A stretch of DNA of 64,000 bases from Verrucomicrobiota bacterium (lineage in GTDB: Bacteria > Verrucomicrobiota > Verrucomicrobiia > Limisphaerales > J093), in NCBI GenBank assembly GCA_022710935.1, contig JAKLFY010000028.1, positions 1 to 64,000 on the forward strand. The letters run 5' to 3'. Within the stretch, counting starts at the first letter, position 1. Every line of letters begins with the position of its first letter. A program made the position numbers and the translations under genes. Positions 1 to 10,167 of this stretch are shown in pieces. Below the pieces are notes generated by a model that saw only the letters and a program-made list of their open reading frames with translations, searched no databases and was not told the origin of the DNA.

Positions 1-166
1 TTCCAGTGGGCGGGTCAGGTTTGCGTCCATGCCAATAATGTATCTATACAGATACAATATGGCAATCAAAAAAACACTGCAGAGACAGGCTTTCTCAAAT
101 TCGGTTACTCTTTCGTCCTACACCCTGACCTGACCGATCCCCCGAAGCGACTTAGTCGAACAAGTC

Positions 167-277
167 GGGTCACATCTTCACTTTTGACAATTGCCCGCTG
201 AAATCAGACACCCGACGAACCGCGGCCGAGGAAAAGCCGCCATTCCCGTTCCAATGTGTAATGTGAAGATGTGACCC
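167..277. repeat. Short element bounded by a 15-bp perfect inverted repeat
   Basis: GGGTCACATCTTCAC at 167-181 is matched exactly by its reverse complement at 263-277, with 81 bp between. The interior shows no coding signal. The arrangement resembles a MITE or a REP-type palindrome. No second copy was seen in the window, so mobility is inferred. The rest of 1-485 is spacer. Its first 150 bases are AT-richer than the coding regions and hold no gene I can support. Confidence 0.55.
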
Positions 278-485
278 ATCCGAGGCGGGGTCATGGCCAC
301 GCGCTGGCGCGGGACGGCCCAGTCGCCGGTCATTTCCCGGGGCAATTGGTACACATCGCCGTCGCGATTGCAGAAGTAAAGGGAGGACTCCGAAGGCTTG
401 CGTCCATGCCCGTCGGCCCAAAGAGGCGTTTCCAGCGTTGCTGTGGCTGGCCGGCGGCTGTATGAGCGTCCGAGGCAAAGCACTC

Positions 486-3400
486 ATGAATTACCGACGT
501 TGTTTCTTTCACGGGGGGATGGTTGCGCTGGCCGCGCTCGGAGGGGCACTGCGCGCATCGAATCCCGCGTTTGTCTGGCTCGAAGGCGAATCGGCCAAGA
601 CGACATTCGAGGTCAACATCGCCGGCTGGCGCCGGCCGCATTTTCTCTCCGCAAGCAACTGGGTGCATGTGAGTGTGCATGAGGACAAGGTCGAGAAGGG
701 AATCCCGGACGAGGGCATTCTTCTCGAGTACCCTTTCGAGTGTCCGCAGGCGGGCCGCTACGAGGTGTGGAACCGGATTGGCTTCGAGTTTGTGCGGTCG
801 GTCTTCGAGTGGCGTTTGGACGACGGCGGATGGAGGCGGGTGGACCCGGACGAGCTGACGACTGATTTGATGGAATTGGCGACCTGGTGCGAGGTGGCGT
901 GGCTGAGGATGGGCGAAGCGGATCTGGCGGCGGGCGCGCACCGGCTGCAATTGCGCTTGCCCAAAACCAGGGACGATCAGGGCAAATGGCGACGTGTGCT
1001 TTACGCGTCGGATGCAATCTGTCTGCACCAAGGGCCATTTCAGCCGAACTCGAAATGGAGGCCGGACGAGTCCGGGCGCGATGCCGCGGACGAGGCAGCG
1101 TCGGCGGTGGTCTTTCAACTTCCGGAGACAAAGGCGCCGGAGCGTGCCCGTGTGCGATTGAACGGCGTGTGGGAGATTGCGCGTGACGACGAGCAATTGC
1201 CCGGCGAAGTCGCCGAGCCGATCCGGGAACTGCCAAGGAACCCGATCTGGCGGGCCATTGCGGTCCCAAGCGACAAGAACCGGGCGCGCGAGGATCTTCT
1301 GTTTGCGCATCGGGTGTGGTATCGGACGCGCGTCCGGGTTGAGGCTTCGATGGCGAGGCGGACGTTCCACCTCCAGTTTCCCTGCAACAACCTCAACACC
1401 ACGGTTTACGTAAATGGGGTCTATTGCGGCTTCGGGAAGAACCCGTTTGCGCCGTTCCAGGTCGACGTGACGAAGGGGATCAAGGCTGGCCGGGTGAACG
1501 AAATCTGGGTAGGCATCCGTGATGCCTGGTATGGCCGCTCGACCGACCCGCAGCGGCCCCTGAAATTGCGGAAGACCTTCAACTACCCCATCGGTTTGTT
1601 CAGCCAGGGATTTCAGGACCTCGATTACCCTGTGTGGAACTGTCCGCAATCGGGGATTCTCGCGACGCCGACCTTGGAGGCTGCGGGTGGCGGGGTGTGC
1701 GTGGCGGATGTCTTTGTCAAACCGTCTGTGGCGCGGAAACGGCTGGAAGCCGACGTCGTGCTGGGCAACGCCACGGCGCAGGCCGCCTCCGGCGAGATTC
1801 ACTGGGAAGCCGTCAATGACGATACCGGCCAGGTGGGCCGCGTGTTCGCGCCGCAGCCGTTCGAGGTCGCCGCCGGCCAGACTCGAACGATCTCCCTTGG
1901 CGAGGCATGGAGCGATCCGGAGCTTTGGTGGCCCGACGCGCCGCATCTGTACCGGCTTCGGCTGACTCTGAGCGTCGGCGGCGAATCGGCGGATGTGAGC
2001 GAGACGCGGTTTGGGTTTCGCGAATGGCGTTGTGAAGGAACGAAGTTCACGCTGAACGGCGTAGTCTGGCGTCTGTGGGCCGATCTGGTGGGCGAGCGGC
2101 GTTCGCCCGAGGATTGGCTCGAGTCCTATCGGCGGACGCATCAGCGCGTCATGCGGCTGAGCACGGCCGGCCAGGGCGGTCAGGACTCGCGCTGGCTCGG
2201 GCTCGAACCGCAGGAGGCCCTCGAGTTTTGCGACCGCAACGGCGTTGTGGTGCGCCGCAACACCACGCTCGATGGCGAGGCCATTGGGTACCATTTCAGC
2301 GAGCCCGACCCCGAGACCCGCAAGCGGCAGGGCGGCTCCGAACTCAAACTCGCCCTGATGAGGAACTGGCGCGACCAATGCGTCGCGCAGGTCCGCGGCG
2401 AGCGCAACCACCCGTCGATCCAGATCTGGTCGATCGAGAACGAGTTTGCCTTCATCAACCTGATCAACCTGTTGGGCAATTCGGAGACGATGGATCGGTA
2501 CGAGGAGGAAATCGCCAGGACGCACGAGGCCGTGATGGCCGTCGATCCGACCCGTTCGGTCATGATCGACGGCGGCGGTGCGCTCAAGGACAACAGGCTG
2601 GGAGTCGCGGGCGATCACTACGTCGCCACCCTTGACGGCCGCTATCCCGATCTTGCGTATGAGCCGTTTGTCGAGGGGGGCGGGCGCGGGCGTTGGCGTT
2701 GGGACCAGGCGCGTCCGCGGTTCATCGGCGAGGACTTTTACGCCACGGGCATCAGCCCTGCGGATTACGCGATGTGGGGGGGCGAGGTTGCTTTCCAGGG
2801 GAAAGCGGCGACGCGGGACGCGATTGCACTCTGCTACCGCATGTTGACCGAGGGCTACCGTTGGGGCGGTCACTTTGCCGCCTGGCACTTCTGGGTCGGC
2901 GCCGACGGCGGCCCAGCACAGTGGGGTGCGAGCCCGCCACGCGTCGCCCTGGTGCGCCAGTGGGACTGGACATTTGGCGCAGCGCAGAAGGTGAAGCGCA
3001 CATTCGGGTTGTTCAACGACACCCAGTATGCGAAGCCGATGACATTCATGCGCAGGCTCACGGTGGGCGGCCGGGAGATCCTTGCAAGGTCGTCGATTCA
3101 CAACGTGGCTCCGGGCATGGCGGAGAAGTTCGATGAGGAAATCGTTCTGCCCCCGGTCGCGTCGAGGCAGGAAGGGGAGTTGAGTCTGACCTTGAGCGTC
3201 GGGGGGAAGGAGGTCTATCGCGACACGAAGGCGGTTTCCGTGCTTCCGGCTCCAGTCTCCATCGATCTCGAAGCCGGGGCGGTTGCGGTCTTCGATCCCG
3301 GCGGCGAGAGCGCGGCGTTTCTCGAACGCGTGGGCCAGCCGTTTACGGCGGTCCGATCGCTCGATGCGGTTCCCGCCGGCGCAAAGGTCTTGGTCGTGGG

Positions 3401-5570
3401 GCGCGACGCCATTGACGCGGGAGACAGCGCGTCGACGCGTCTGGCGGTCCTGGCATTCGACGGGCGCGCGGTGATTGTGCTCGACCAGACAAACCCGCTG
3501 AAGTTCCAGGCGATCCCGGCGGAGATGGACTTGGCGCCCCGTCTGAAGAAGGACGAGTTCGGGAGCGCGATTCCTGCAGCCGAGGGCCGCACGGCGTTCA
3601 TCGAGGATGCTTCGCATCCGGCGTTGCGAGGACTCGAGGACAAGGACTTTTTCACCTGGGGACCGGACCATCGGGTTTTCCGATGCGCCTACGTCAAGCC
3701 GACGCGCGGGGCCAAGAGCCTGGTCCAGTGCGGTCCGCGGCTCCAGTATTCAGCACTGGTCGAGGTGCCGGTCGGCCAGGGCGTCCTCTGCCTGAGTCAA
3801 CTCGATCTGGGCCGCAAGCTTGAGTCGAATCCCGTGGCCCAACACCTCCTGCTGAATCTGATTCGGTGGGGTGCGGCCTACAGGCTCGAGTTTGCGGGCG
3901 TGGCGGTGGCGATCGACGACGCGGAACTGGGCAGCGCTCTCGATGGAGTGGGTCTTCAATCGACGAAGGTCAGCGACGCCCTGGCGGCGATTCAGGCCCC
4001 CGACAAGACAATCGCGGTCGTATCGGCCACGCCCGCGCATCTGAAAACGCTCGCCGGGCATCTCGATGCGCTCGATCGCTTCTGGCAGCGGGGCGGCACA
4101 GTCGTGTTGTGCGGGCTTACCCCGGAAGGGCTTGGAGACTTCAACCGGATCGTGGGTGTCGAGCACACGATCCGGCCCTTCAAACGCGAGCGCATCACCT
4201 TCCCGCCCGTGCGCCATCCGCTCACCGCCGGACTGACCACGGGCGACATTGTGATGCTTTCGGGCAATCGGATTTTTGGCTGGACCGCCGACGAGTATGT
4301 CGCTTCGGACGTGTTCAGCCATGTTGTGGACCTGGAGGATATCGCGTCTTTTGCGAAGAGCGATTTCCCCAGCTACGACAACATCGTCAATGGGTTCGTC
4401 GGATCCGATGGCTGGCCTTTGATCATCGACTTCGAGTTTCCGAAAGACGGGCAACCGTACGCGATCAACCTCGATTTGCCCCGGGAGGAGACCATCGTCG
4501 AGTACACGCACGACGCGTCGTTGAACTACAACGCGACGACGAAGATCGCACTTCTTTTCGATGGCAAGGATCGCGTCGAGTACGAGATCGATTCCAGCGG
4601 CGCCGCACAGACCTTTCGCGTCGAGCCGCCGCGTCGGGCGCGTCGGGTGACGCTGCAACTGGTGAGTTGGCTCTCCGACCCGGGCAAGCGCCCGCTGATC
4701 GGAATCGACAATATCGGTCTGAAGGCGCAGCGCTCGGAGGCCTGGCGCGCCACGGTGAAGCCGATGCTCAATCTGGGCGGCTTGGTCCACTATGCCAAGG
4801 GCGAGGGCGGAGTCGTGTTGTGCAACCTGAAGTTCCAGGAGAGCGAGTCGGTGCCTGCGAACCGGGCCAAGAAGCGCGCGATCCTGGCCGCTGTTTTGCG
4901 CAATCTGAAAGCGCCCTTTGCCGGCGGCAAGGCCGTGATTGCCGGCGCAAAGGTGGTGTGCGCGCCTATCGACATCCACACCAAGGCGACCACGTACAAG
5001 GACGAACGCGGCTGGTTCGGCGACCGGCGACACACGCTCAAGGCCCTGCCGGCGGGAGAGCATGAGTTTTGCGGGGTGAGATTCAACATCCATGAGATGC
5101 CGACGTCGCCGGTGCCCCAGGTGCTCATGCTGGGGGGCGAGGGTGTGCCGGGCAACCTGCCAAATGCAATCACCGGAATCCCCGTGCATGCGAAGGCCGA
5201 CGCGCTCTTCTTCCTCCACGCCGCCCGGCTGGACCGCCGCCTGAACGATCGCGAGCGGGAGGAGAAACGGCGGTTTGAACTGTGTCGGTACGTGATTCGT
5301 TACGAGGACGGTGAAACCGCCGTGGTGCCCGTGCACGCCGAGGTGGATGTCGACCATTTTGTGCAGCGCGAGCCCAGGGCGATCCCCGGCGCGCACATTG
5401 CGTGGACGGCGCGGTTCGATGACTCCGATGACAGTGCGGTCCTCTACGCGAAGCAGTGGAACAACCCGCGCGCGGAGGTCGGGATCGCATCGGTGGATTT
5501 GGTCTACGGCGACGACCGGGGCCGGGGTGTGCCTGTCCTGATTGCGCTCACGGCTGTGACGGCGGACTAG
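486..5570 (+). CDS. Secreted multidomain glycoside hydrolase family 2 protein
   Basis: Predicted exported retaining beta-glycosidase of 1694 residues. The ATG at 486 gives a typical signal peptide (basic MNYRR, then a hydrophobic stretch ending near ALRAS); the frame is open back to 438. Order: an N-terminal carbohydrate-binding-like region (about 25-220), a GH2 sugar-binding jelly roll with WYRTRVRV (about 230-400), a GH2 Ig-like domain (about 420-520), then the TIM barrel. NHPSIQIWSIENE gives the acid/base Glu653, and FIGEDF gives the likely nucleophile Glu749. The C-terminal half holds two regions resembling glutamine-amidotransferase-like folds (about 930-1050 and 1160-1260) and a galactose-binding-like domain (about 1300-1420). 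It is far longer than a typical beta-galactosidase or beta-mannosidase (about 600-1050 residues). Substrate cannot be told from sequence; a plant or algal polysaccharide side chain is plausible. Confidence 0.85.
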   Translation: MNYRRCFFHGGMVALAALGGALRASNPAFVWLEGESAKTTFEVNIAGWRRPHFLSASNWVHVSVHEDKVEKGIPDEGILLEYPFECPQAGRYEVWNRIGFEFVRSVFEWRLDDGGWRRVDPDELTTDLMELATWCEVAWLRMGEADLAAGAHRLQLRLPKTRDDQGKWRRVLYASDAICLHQGPFQPNSKWRPDESGRDAADEAASAVVFQLPETKAPERARVRLNGVWEIARDDEQLPGEVAEPIRELPRNPIWRAIAVPSDKNRAREDLLFAHRVWYRTRVRVEASMARRTFHLQFPCNNLNTTVYVNGVYCGFGKNPFAPFQVDVTKGIKAGRVNEIWVGIRDAWYGRSTDPQRPLKLRKTFNYPIGLFSQGFQDLDYPVWNCPQSGILATPTLEAAGGGVCVADVFVKPSVARKRLEADVVLGNATAQAASGEIHWEAVNDDTGQVGRVFAPQPFEVAAGQTRTISLGEAWSDPELWWPDAPHLYRLRLTLSVGGESADVSETRFGFREWRCEGTKFTLNGVVWRLWADLVGERRSPEDWLESYRRTHQRVMRLSTAGQGGQDSRWLGLEPQEALEFCDRNGVVVRRNTTLDGEAIGYHFSEPDPETRKRQGGSELKLALMRNWRDQCVAQVRGERNHPSIQIWSIENEFAFINLINLLGNSETMDRYEEEIARTHEAVMAVDPTRSVMIDGGGALKDNRLGVAGDHYVATLDGRYPDLAYEPFVEGGGRGRWRWDQARPRFIGEDFYATGISPADYAMWGGEVAFQGKAATRDAIALCYRMLTEGYRWGGHFAAWHFWVGADGGPAQWGASPPRVALVRQWDWTFGAAQKVKRTFGLFNDTQYAKPMTFMRRLTVGGREILARSSIHNVAPGMAEKFDEEIVLPPVASRQEGELSLTLSVGGKEVYRDTKAVSVLPAPVSIDLEAGAVAVFDPGGESAAFLERVGQPFTAVRSLDAVPAGAKVLVVGRDAIDAGDSASTRLAVLAFDGRAVIVLDQTNPLKFQAIPAEMDLAPRLKKDEFGSAIPAAEGRTAFIEDASHPALRGLEDKDFFTWGPDHRVFRCAYVKPTRGAKSLVQCGPRLQYSALVEVPVGQGVLCLSQLDLGRKLESNPVAQHLLLNLIRWGAAYRLEFAGVAVAIDDAELGSALDGVGLQSTKVSDALAAIQAPDKTIAVVSATPAHLKTLAGHLDALDRFWQRGGTVVLCGLTPEGLGDFNRIVGVEHTIRPFKRERITFPPVRHPLTAGLTTGDIVMLSGNRIFGWTADEYVASDVFSHVVDLEDIASFAKSDFPSYDNIVNGFVGSDGWPLIIDFEFPKDGQPYAINLDLPREETIVEYTHDASLNYNATTKIALLFDGKDRVEYEIDSSGAAQTFRVEPPRRARRVTLQLVSWLSDPGKRPLIGIDNIGLKAQRSEAWRATVKPMLNLGGLVHYAKGEGGVVLCNLKFQESESVPANRAKKRAILAAVLRNLKAPFAGGKAVIAGAKVVCAPIDIHTKATTYKDERGWFGDRRHTLKALPAGEHEFCGVRFNIHEMPTSPVPQVLMLGGEGVPGNLPNAITGIPVHAKADALFFLHAARLDRRLNDREREEKRRFELCRYVIRYEDGETAVVPVHAEVDVDHFVQREPRAIPGAHIAWTARFDDSDDSAVLYAKQWNNPRAEVGIASVDLVYGDDRGRGVPVLIALTAVTAD

Positions 5571-5827
5571 CCGTCAGTTTCATGGACTCGAGACGACCAT
5601 CGTCATCAATCAGGGCCTCTCCCGCGACTGCGGGATGGGCTCTCCGAGAAGGATCGGCTCTCCGGGAGATGAGGTTCATGCGGAGGAGAACTGGATTTGG
5701 TCCGGGGCGCGCCTGGCTGGGGGAGCGAAGAACCCGAGGATTGAACTCGGGCTGTCTTCGGGTTTCTCGAGGCGGTTGTATTGAGGTCTGAGGCCGGGCG
5801 AGGCAACTCGATGGATCTGGCAACAGA

Positions 5828-5858
5828 AAGGCGGCCCCGAGTGTTTCAGGGCCGCCTT
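5828..5858 (-). terminator. Probable intrinsic terminator of the LamG/Ig gene
   Basis: A perfect 10-bp stem (5828-5837 paired with 5849-5858, GC-rich core GGCGGCCC) has an 11-nt loop. On the minus strand it is followed by TTTCTGTT, and it lies 26 nt past the stop of the minus-strand gene ending at 5884. The rest of the 5571-5883 spacer between the two converging genes holds nothing else I can recognise. Confidence 0.6.
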
Positions 5859-5883
5859 GGTTGGAAACGGGAGGGCGAGAGTT

Positions 5884-8800
5884 CTAGCGCTTCACGCGGA
5901 AGAACTTGCCGGTGCCCACGGGCTCGACCATGTAAGGCGAGGTTGCTCCCGGGACCGAGGTCCAGGGGCCGAGGAGGCTGTCCGCCTGCTCGACGGTGCC
6001 GCTGCCTTCCCACGAGATCTGCGGTTTGCCCTCGACGATCCCGATCGCGAGCGTGGCTCCGGTGGCGGAATCGAAGGATGAACCGTGGGTTCGCCCGACG
6101 TAGTGGATGGCGTAGGCATCGTAAGCAGTCAGCGTCCGGCGCCAGACACCGAGATCGTCGACGTCCGCCTCGCCGGTTTCGGCGTACTCGCCCGTGGGAT
6201 CCTGTCCGATGTTGAAGACCCCGCCGGTGGTATCGACACTCCCCAGAGTGGATGCGGAGCGGGTGTCGACCTGCACGCCGTTGAGGTAGGTGACCACGTT
6301 GCCCTTGCGGTTGACGGCGTGGACCAGGTGATGCCAGTTGCCATCATTGATGCTTCCGTCGGGTCCGTAGACCTGGGCGATACCATTCAGGCTGAAGGAC
6401 CAGCCGCCCAGTTCATACGAGGGCGCGAAGGTGAGGCCGGGGTTGCCGTAGGAGTTGGTGGCGCTGCACAGGACCGGGAGGTCCCCAGGGAGCGCCCCCT
6501 GCGGCATTCGCACCCAGTAGGCCACGGAGAAGTCGACGTCCGTGCCAAACCGCAGGTCGGCGGGAGCGCCGAGCTGGACGTAGTTGTACGTGGAGGTGTC
6601 GGTGTCGGTGTTGTAGTGCAAGGCCTGGCCGATCAGGCCGGCCACCATCGCCGGGGCGCCGACGGAGGTTCCGTCGTTGTTGCGGCCGGAAGCGTCCTTG
6701 GTGTCGCCGTCGAACTTCATGTGGAGAACCAGGCCATCGGTGGCGTTCCACGAGGCCGGTTCAGGCGGCAGGACGGTGAGGGTGGCGATTCGGCTGAGGG
6801 CTTCGCCGATCGGGTTGCTGGCGCGGACGTAGTATTCGTCGGGGCCGCTGGGAGTGCCCGATGCGGTGACGGTATAGGCGGCGGTGGTAGCGCCCTCGAT
6901 CGCCGTGCCATTCTTGAACCACTGGTAGGCGATCGGGAAGCTGCCGTCGGCCTGGGCTTCGAAGGTCACGCTGGCGGACGGGAGCACGGCCTCGGTCACC
7001 GGTTCGCGGACAAAGAACGGTTTGGTGCTCGGATAGAGGGCCGCCTGGTAGTGAGCGAGGATGCGCTCCTCGGAGAGGGCCTTGTCGTAAACCGCCACCT
7101 CGTCGATCTCGCCAGTCCAGAACACATTCTCGCCGCCGACGACGGGATCGTAAGCGCCGATGCGCAGGGGGGTATTGCGATTGCGCGAGTGATCGATGTA
7201 CGCGTTGCCGTCCCAAACGCCGTTGAGATAGGTGCGGTGGGCTCCTGCACTCGAGTAGGTGATCACGAAGTGCATCCATTTGCCGGGCTGGGCGCCGCCC
7301 ACGGCGGAGGAACGCACATTGACTCCGACATCGAGGTCGCCGTAGCCATCGCCGCTGCGCCAGTTGGCGGCGTCTTTCCAAAGCACCACTCCGTATTGGC
7401 TCCGGAACGAGGACAACGGGGAAAGGAGGGTGGTTGTGTCATCGGTTCGGACCCAGCATTCATAGGTGTAATCGCCCATGGCGACCGGGGGCGGATAGGC
7501 TTCGCCCCAGGCTTGGTCGGTGTGGAGGAAGGTAGCGGCCTGATTGTCGCTGCCCGCCAGGGCTCCCGGGGCGCCGAGCGTCACCGGTGTCCCGAGCCGA
7601 TTGGTGTAATACCCGTCGAAACGGCCCGTGGCATCGAGCATGAGCTCCGCGTCAGCGGGATCGTCCATGCGGAACCAGGCGCGGGGCGCGTCCGCGGCGA
7701 CCTCAGCCTCGTAGGAGCCGGCCGCCGGGGCGGCGATGGCGATGGTGGTCGAGGCGCTGTCGGTGGTGCCGGCGGCGTTGCTCACCGTGACGAGGTAGGT
7801 GCCGGCGGCGTCCGCGGTGATGTTGGACAGAATCAGCTCGGGGCCGGTGGCGTCGGCGATCGGGGTGCCATTCTTCTTCCAGGTGTAGGTCAGGCCGCCA
7901 CCCATGGCGACCACGCTGAGCTTGATCGATCCGCCCGGGTAGAGCGTGCGGTTGGCAACGGCGATGTCCTTGAAGAGACTCGGCGTTTCCTGGTTGAGGA
8001 CGTAGAGGCTGGCGGGAGCGCTGACGGCCTGGCCGAAGCTGTTATTGACAGCCACGGTGTAGTCGCCGGCGTCCGACGCGGCGAGGCTGGGGATGGTGAG
8101 TGCACTCGAGGTCGCGCCGGGGATGGGCGTGCCGTTCTTGCGCCAGACGAACGTCAGGTCCGGCGTGCCGCCGGCATCCACGGTCAGGGTCACGGAATCA
8201 CCGGCATAGACCGGGTCGACCGGGGCCGCGGGGTCGACGAAGATCTTGGGAGCGAGGCTGCCGACGGCAGCGGCGTACTGGGTGTAGGTCTCGCCGATCG
8301 AGAGGGCGCGGTCGAAGATTGCGACCTCGTCGACTGCGCCGACGAATTTGCGTGCGGTTGTGGTGTTGTCGGTCATGGGGTCCATGCCGATATAGGTGCT
8401 CCCCTCGAATTCGAGCACGGCATGATTGATGTCGTAGCCCTGCCGCGTGATGGGGAGGTAGTTCGGGTTGCTGGGGACGAAGAGAACGGCCTTGCTGGGA
8501 TGGACGATGAGGGCGACGAAGTTCCACTCGCCGTCGGTCAGGGCCAGCTCGCTGTTCCAGTTGTAGGTGGCCATGTCGCCGTCCCAGTTGTAGCTGAGGT
8601 TCAGGCCGGCGACGGCGTCCATCTTGAGGCCGGCTGTGGTGCCGCTGGCGCCAGTGGCCAGGCGGGCGCGGTGGAAGACAATGCCGGCGTGCTCGGCCTG
8701 CGCCCCGTTGGGCTTGGCCCAGCACGTAATGGTCACGCCGTTGGTGTTCAAATCGAGAGGGGGGGCCTGGACAAAACCGCCGGTCGTGAACTGAAAGGCC

Positions 8801-9810
8801 TTGTTGCCCACTTCGAAACCGGGGCCGGTCGGTCCGGCTACGGCGACGGTGGTGGGGGCGATGATTCTGGCGTCGGCGACGCTGCCGAGCGTGCCCGCAT
8901 TGACCGCGAAGGCGTCGCCGGCCTCGCTCAACCGCCAATAGCCTGTGGGCGCGTCACCCTGGACGACCTGCTGGTAGGGTGTGGCGGGGGCGGCGGCGAT
9001 GCCGGCCTCGTAGTGGGCGAGGATTCGTTCCGGGGACAGGGCGGTGGTGTAGACGGCGGCTTCATCGATGCTGCCCCGGTAGTTCCAGTAACCGGCGGCG
9101 CCATCGCCCCGGGCACCGAAGGTCAGGGGGATCTCGGCGTTCGCGTTGCCGCGAGGAGTGGAAGTGAATACAGTGGTCGCGCGCTCGACGCCGTTCACGT
9201 AGATCTTGATATTCGTGCCGTCGTAGACCCCGACGACGTGGTACCACTGGTCGGTGCTCAAATCCATGGTGACGGCCGCGCCGCTGACGCCGGTCAAGCT
9301 GCTGTTATTGTAATAGCGGAAGAGCCAGCCGTTGCCGCCCGTGAGGGTCGTATCGCCTTGGTAAAAGAGCCAGCCGTTGCGCTGGGCCGGTGGGCCCGTG
9401 ATGAACTCGACCGAGGCCGCCGGGCACTGGAGCGCGTTGGTTTGGCCCGGTTTGGCCCAGAACTCGACGGTGATGGCAGTCTCTGAATTCCACGCTTCGT
9501 TCCACGGGATGCGCACACGGTTGCCGTCGGCGCCCGGCATGTGGACGGCGAGGTTCGACGGATCGCTGACAATGGCGCCGGCCACAGCCCGTTCGACGCC
9601 GTTGCGGAACTCGCCGTTGCCGGCGGCACCGACGCTGCCGATGTTCACTGCCTGGAGCGTGAGAGGCGGTGGGGCCGTGGTTTCGTTCAGTCGGTAATAC
9701 GCAGCGGGGCCCTGTGAGAGGACGGTGCCGGGGTAATCCGCGCGGGCGGACACGACGGCCGCCGCGGTCAACAGAGCGGCCCAGGTGATTCTGAGTTTTG
9801 GCAGTTTCAT
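5884..9810 (-). CDS. Secreted LamG / immunoglobulin-domain surface protein
   Basis: Exported 1308-residue protein with a clear signal peptide (MKLPKLRITWAALLTAAAVV, cleavage near SARA). It alternates concanavalin-A-like LamG modules with Ig-like modules. LamG domains lie at about 30-270, 280-520, 700-930 and 1040-1260; each has phrases such as VEFWAKPGQ or YTYECWVRTDD and ends with a DEVAVYDKALS-type strand. Ig-like domains lie at about 525-610, 615-700 and 940-1030 (VTFEAQADGSFPIAYQW and similar). The tail reads SWEGSGTVEQADSL then FFRVKR, a beta-rich ending also seen on the large protein at the right edge. No catalytic motif is visible, so a binding or adhesion role is inferred. It stands alone, with a hairpin terminator just downstream. 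Confidence 0.85.
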   Translation of the reverse strand: MKLPKLRITWAALLTAAAVVSARADYPGTVLSQGPAAYYRLNETTAPPPLTLQAVNIGSVGAAGNGEFRNGVERAVAGAIVSDPSNLAVHMPGADGNRVRIPWNEAWNSETAITVEFWAKPGQTNALQCPAASVEFITGPPAQRNGWLFYQGDTTLTGGNGWLFRYYNNSSLTGVSGAAVTMDLSTDQWYHVVGVYDGTNIKIYVNGVERATTVFTSTPRGNANAEIPLTFGARGDGAAGYWNYRGSIDEAAVYTTALSPERILAHYEAGIAAAPATPYQQVVQGDAPTGYWRLSEAGDAFAVNAGTLGSVADARIIAPTTVAVAGPTGPGFEVGNKAFQFTTGGFVQAPPLDLNTNGVTITCWAKPNGAQAEHAGIVFHRARLATGASGTTAGLKMDAVAGLNLSYNWDGDMATYNWNSELALTDGEWNFVALIVHPSKAVLFVPSNPNYLPITRQGYDINHAVLEFEGSTYIGMDPMTDNTTTARKFVGAVDEVAIFDRALSIGETYTQYAAAVGSLAPKIFVDPAAPVDPVYAGDSVTLTVDAGGTPDLTFVWRKNGTPIPGATSSALTIPSLAASDAGDYTVAVNNSFGQAVSAPASLYVLNQETPSLFKDIAVANRTLYPGGSIKLSVVAMGGGLTYTWKKNGTPIADATGPELILSNITADAAGTYLVTVSNAAGTTDSASTTIAIAAPAAGSYEAEVAADAPRAWFRMDDPADAELMLDATGRFDGYYTNRLGTPVTLGAPGALAGSDNQAATFLHTDQAWGEAYPPPVAMGDYTYECWVRTDDTTTLLSPLSSFRSQYGVVLWKDAANWRSGDGYGDLDVGVNVRSSAVGGAQPGKWMHFVITYSSAGAHRTYLNGVWDGNAYIDHSRNRNTPLRIGAYDPVVGGENVFWTGEIDEVAVYDKALSEERILAHYQAALYPSTKPFFVREPVTEAVLPSASVTFEAQADGSFPIAYQWFKNGTAIEGATTAAYTVTASGTPSGPDEYYVRASNPIGEALSRIATLTVLPPEPASWNATDGLVLHMKFDGDTKDASGRNNDGTSVGAPAMVAGLIGQALHYNTDTDTSTYNYVQLGAPADLRFGTDVDFSVAYWVRMPQGALPGDLPVLCSATNSYGNPGLTFAPSYELGGWSFSLNGIAQVYGPDGSINDGNWHHLVHAVNRKGNVVTYLNGVQVDTRSASTLGSVDTTGGVFNIGQDPTGEYAETGEADVDDLGVWRRTLTAYDAYAIHYVGRTHGSSFDSATGATLAIGIVEGKPQISWEGSGTVEQADSLLGPWTSVPGATSPYMVEPVGTGKFFRVKR

Positions 9811-9965
9811 TGGTTTCAGTACTAAGTGATTGACTCAACAGCCTGCTTCTAGCAGAGGCGAACTGGGCGAATCGAGAGAAAAAGCAGGAAAGGAACGGGC
9901 AGCACGGCCGCTGCCTCTCCCTCCGCGAGTGGTTCGGGGCCGCGCCGGCAAAGGCGCGCTCTCTA

Positions 9966-10034
9966 GCCCGCATTTCAGGTGAAATGTCACGGTGACCGGT
10001 CAGATGACATCAAAAGTTGGTGAGAAATGCGGGC
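9966..10034. repeat. 11-bp inverted repeat upstream of the LamG/Ig gene
   Basis: GCCCGCATTTC at 9966-9976 and GAAATGCGGGC at 10024-10034 are exact reverse complements separated by 47 bp. It lies 156 bp upstream of the LamG gene start and next to the double hairpin at 10057-10112. It could be a dispersed palindromic element or a regulatory site. It is seen once in this window. Confidence 0.4.
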
Positions 10035-10056
10035 TTGGCACAACGTCAGAAGTCGC

Positions 10057-10112
10057 GCCGCGTGTGGGCACGCGGCCTACAAGCCTCTCCAGGCCGGGTC
10101 GCCTGACCCGGC
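10057..10112. repeat. Double-hairpin dispersed repeat, copy 1
   Basis: Two perfect 8-bp stems in tandem. GCCGCGTG pairs with CACGCGGC (57-64 with 69-76), and GCCGGGTC pairs with GACCCGGC (93-100 with 105-112), each with a 4-nt loop. The same two-hairpin plan recurs at 23024-23198 and 38895-39029. The first hairpin is conserved. The second shares its GGCC-GGGT logic but differs in bases. Confidence 0.6.
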
Positions 10113-10167
10113 GTCTGTGCTGTTGCCGATGTCGGATCCGGACCCGGGGGGGGGCGGGGAGCAGAGT

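Noticed and set aside
178-483. Minus-strand ORF of 101 codons with a phrase SSLYFCNRDGDVYQLP that looks slightly protein-like
   Set aside because: It runs through the inverted repeat at 167-277 and overlaps the GH2 start region. A remnant of a truncated gene cannot be excluded, but nothing identifies it.
330-3671. Minus-strand open frame of 1113 codons antisense to the GH2 gene
   Set aside because: Composition-driven shadow in GC-rich DNA: Arg/Pro/Ala-rich, no domain, fully antisense to a well-supported gene.
6085-9486. Plus-strand open frame of 1133 codons antisense to the LamG/Ig gene
   Set aside because: Gly/Val/Asp-rich low-complexity translation typical of antisense frames; no family features.
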